Source: an uncultured Bacilli bacterium
Lineage (GTDB): Bacteria; Bacillota_I; Bacilli_A; RF39; UBA660
Reading direction: 5' to 3'
Assembly (NCBI GenBank): GCA_910586195.1
Contig: CAJUHO010000005.1
Span: forward strand, 1 to 63,578
Length of the DNA stretch: 63,578 nt
The notes below the pieces were generated by a model that saw only the letters and a program-made list of their open reading frames with translations, was not told the origin of the DNA and ran no database searches. Each line of letters starts with the position of its first letter. Position 1 is the stretch's first letter. This document shows positions 62,806 through 63,578 of the stretch, piece after piece. The position numbers were made by a program, and so were the translations under genes.

Positions 62806-62922
62806 AAAACAAAACAAAAGGAACACGATACTGCTATGTGTTCCGACTGTTTAATGTTGGCTAAACTGCATACTGCAACCAACACTTACTACAATGTCGG
62901 ATTTTAGCACTTCTTACCGACA
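62806..62922 (-). ncRNA. Structured leader RNA or small RNA ending in a terminator
   Basis: Read on the minus strand from about 62922: stem TGTCGG/CCGACA, stem TGTTGG/CCAACA (62855-62860 and 62879-62884) with an inner TGCA/TGCA pair, and terminator stem GGAACAC/GTGTTCC (62820-62826 and 62838-62844) followed by TTTTGTTTTG. A promoter lies directly upstream. Confidence 0.6.
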
Positions 62923-62927
62923 ACATT

Positions 62928-62957
62928 ATTTTAGCATAATTGTTTTAAAAATGTCAA
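62928..62957 (-). promoter_or_regulatory. Promoter of the minus-strand operon
   Basis: On the minus strand TTGACA (62952-62957), 18-bp spacer, TAAAAT (62928-62933) with an extended TG (TGC at 62934-62936). Confidence 0.7.
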
Positions 62958-62974
62958 TACTTTTTGTAGAGAGA

Positions 62975-62998
62975 TACCTTACAAAATTTTGTAAGGTA
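62975..62998. promoter_or_regulatory. 24-bp perfect palindrome, probable operator
   Basis: Half-sites TACCTTACAAAA and TTTTGTAAGGTA, between the divergent operon promoter and the XRE gene at 63029. Its place suggests the XRE protein binds here and controls itself and the operon. Confidence 0.65.
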
Positions 62999-63028
62999 AT
63001 TCTTTACAATAGTTATAGAGGTGTTGAT

Positions 63029-63292
63029 ATGAGATTAAATAAACCAATTAAAAAACTCAACTATGATACAGACATATACAATACCATTCGTAAAAACATT
63101 AAAAAATACAGGAAATTAAAAGGACTAACCTCAGAAGAACTTTCGGAAATGGTAGATTTATCTCACGAGTTTATAAGACAAATTGAAAGTGAGAAAGTAG
63201 CATATAATTTTTCTGTAGATACTTTATATAAAATATCAGTTGCTTTAGATGTTAGCATAGATACTTTAATGAAAAAAGACAAATCTAAATAA
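63029..63292 (+). CDS. Small XRE-family regulator
   Basis: 87 aa, a single helix-turn-helix domain (IRKNIKKYRKLKGLTSEELSEMVDLS ... VDTLYKISVALDVSIDTLM). ATG 63029 after AGAGGTG. It is divergent from the lipoprotein-to-clpP operon and probably controls it through the palindrome at 62975-62998. An upstream in-frame ATG would place the start within the operator and is rejected. Confidence 0.85.
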   Translation: MRLNKPIKKLNYDTDIYNTIRKNIKKYRKLKGLTSEELSEMVDLSHEFIRQIESEKVAYNFSVDTLYKISVALDVSIDTLMKKDKSK

Positions 63293-63294
63293 AG

Positions 63295-63325
63295 GAGTTT
63301 GAAATACATTCAAGCTCTTTTATTA
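63295..63325 (+). terminator. Intrinsic terminator abutting the second 35-bp repeat
   Basis: GAGTTTGAA (from 63296) pairs with TTCAAGCTC (to 63317), one T-G pair, then TTTT. As at 59094, the hairpin ends in the repeat's flank (AGCTC). Confidence 0.7.
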
Positions 63326-63353
63326 TTGGAATTTTACTATGCCACTATGCCAT
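63319..63353 (+). repeat. 35-bp direct repeat, copy 2
   Basis: Exact copy of 59121-59155; followed after 45 bp by the third palindrome. The 45-bp spacers differ in sequence but not in length. Confidence 0.9.
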
Positions 63354-63398
63354 ATACCATAGAATAATTTAAAAGTTGTCCTTAAAGTCCTTTTCTTC

Positions 63399-63425
63399 AT
63401 ATTTATATACGAAGTATATAAATAT
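63399..63425. repeat. 27-bp perfect palindrome, copy 3
   Basis: Identical to the copies near 59.2 and 59.4 kb. Downstream DNA to the window end has no gene. Confidence 0.92.
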
Positions 63426-63514
63426 CTATTAATTATATTCATTATCAACAACCATAATTAATATACCATAGTAATTTTAATAATTATTAATTCAAATCAA
63501 AATATAATATAAAA

Positions 63515-63540
63515 ATGACTAATTACTTAAAACTAGTCAT
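63515..63540 (-). terminator. Terminator of a minus-strand gene beyond the window
   Basis: ATGACTA (63515-63521) and TAGTCAT (63534-63540), followed on the minus strand by TTTTTATAT. It implies a gene converging from the right, as at 59.4 kb. Confidence 0.6.
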
Positions 63541-63578
63541 TCTCATTTGCTTTATTAAAGCTTTATATATACAGCGAA

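Noticed and set aside
62894..63028. N-terminal extension of the small XRE regulator
   Set aside because: The upstream start would place coding sequence over the palindromic operator and promoter region; ATG 63029 has its own AGAGGTG.
59431..63578. CRISPR array
   Set aside because: The repeats are few, far apart and not regularly spaced, and no cas genes are present.
1..63578. Mycoplasma genetic code (TGA as Trp)
   Set aside because: rpoB ends with TGA overlapping the rpoC start, and conserved Trp positions use TGG, so the standard bacterial code applies.

Overview
The window is AT-rich DNA from a low-GC Gram-positive bacterium of the Bacilli. The evidence is the gene order (tilS-ftsH; mrnC-rlmB-sigH-secE-nusG-rplKAJL-rsmC-rpoBC-rpsLG-fusA-tuf), the strong AGGAGG-type ribosome binding sites and the consensus TTGACA/TATAAT promoters. 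TGA is used as a stop (for example rpoB), so this is not the Mycoplasma code. murD, a FemAB-family transferase and a CapA-like protein imply a peptidoglycan wall. A small-genome uncultured gut lineage (RF39-like Bacilli) would fit, but that placement is inference. No tRNA, rRNA or CRISPR array was seen.

Region 1 (1-14.5 kb) holds housekeeping genes: tilS, an FtsH with an unusual C-terminal Rho_N/SAP-like domain, dusB, an RDD membrane protein, lysS, a YfcC-type transporter, a TasA/camelysin-like secreted protein, clpC without ctsR/mcsAB beside it, and cysS. Region 2 (14.6-24.6 kb) is dominated by an 8.6-kb gene. It encodes a 2865-residue surface protein: signal peptide, cohesin-like domain, two membrane spans, dockerin-like domain, ten tandem repeats of about 200 residues, and a C-terminal beta-helix resembling the N-terminal region of M26 (IgA1/ZmpB) proteases, with no protease domain. 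A tandem acetyltransferase follows.

Region 3 (24.7-43.6 kb) is the transcription/translation superoperon. It has recognisable control sites: an L10 leader with attenuator, two related candidate L1-type leaders before rplK and rplA, and a promoter followed by a terminator ahead of rsmC/rpoB. Region 4 (43.8-53.4 kb) holds cell-wall and RNA-turnover genes: a femX-like gene, murD, eno, an orphan kinase-like gene, secG, rnr, a capA-like gene and smpB.

Region 5 (about 53.4 kb to the window end) is a mobile element of which only part is visible. It carries an aminoglycoside-phosphotransferase-fold gene, a large serine recombinase, an XRE repressor, a D5/P4-type SF3 helicase, and a minus-strand operon of lipoprotein, membrane protein, beta-lactamase-fold nuclease, short SSB and ClpP-like protease, plus a small XRE regulator divergent from that operon. 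Three identical 27-bp palindromes with a C-GAA-G tip and two identical 35-bp repeats sit in the convergent gaps. Each 35-bp repeat is exactly 45 bp before a palindrome. The minus-strand operon starts with a structured RNA leader that ends in a strong intrinsic terminator. These repeats, the leader RNA and the SSB-nuclease-ClpP operon are the best candidates here for something undescribed.
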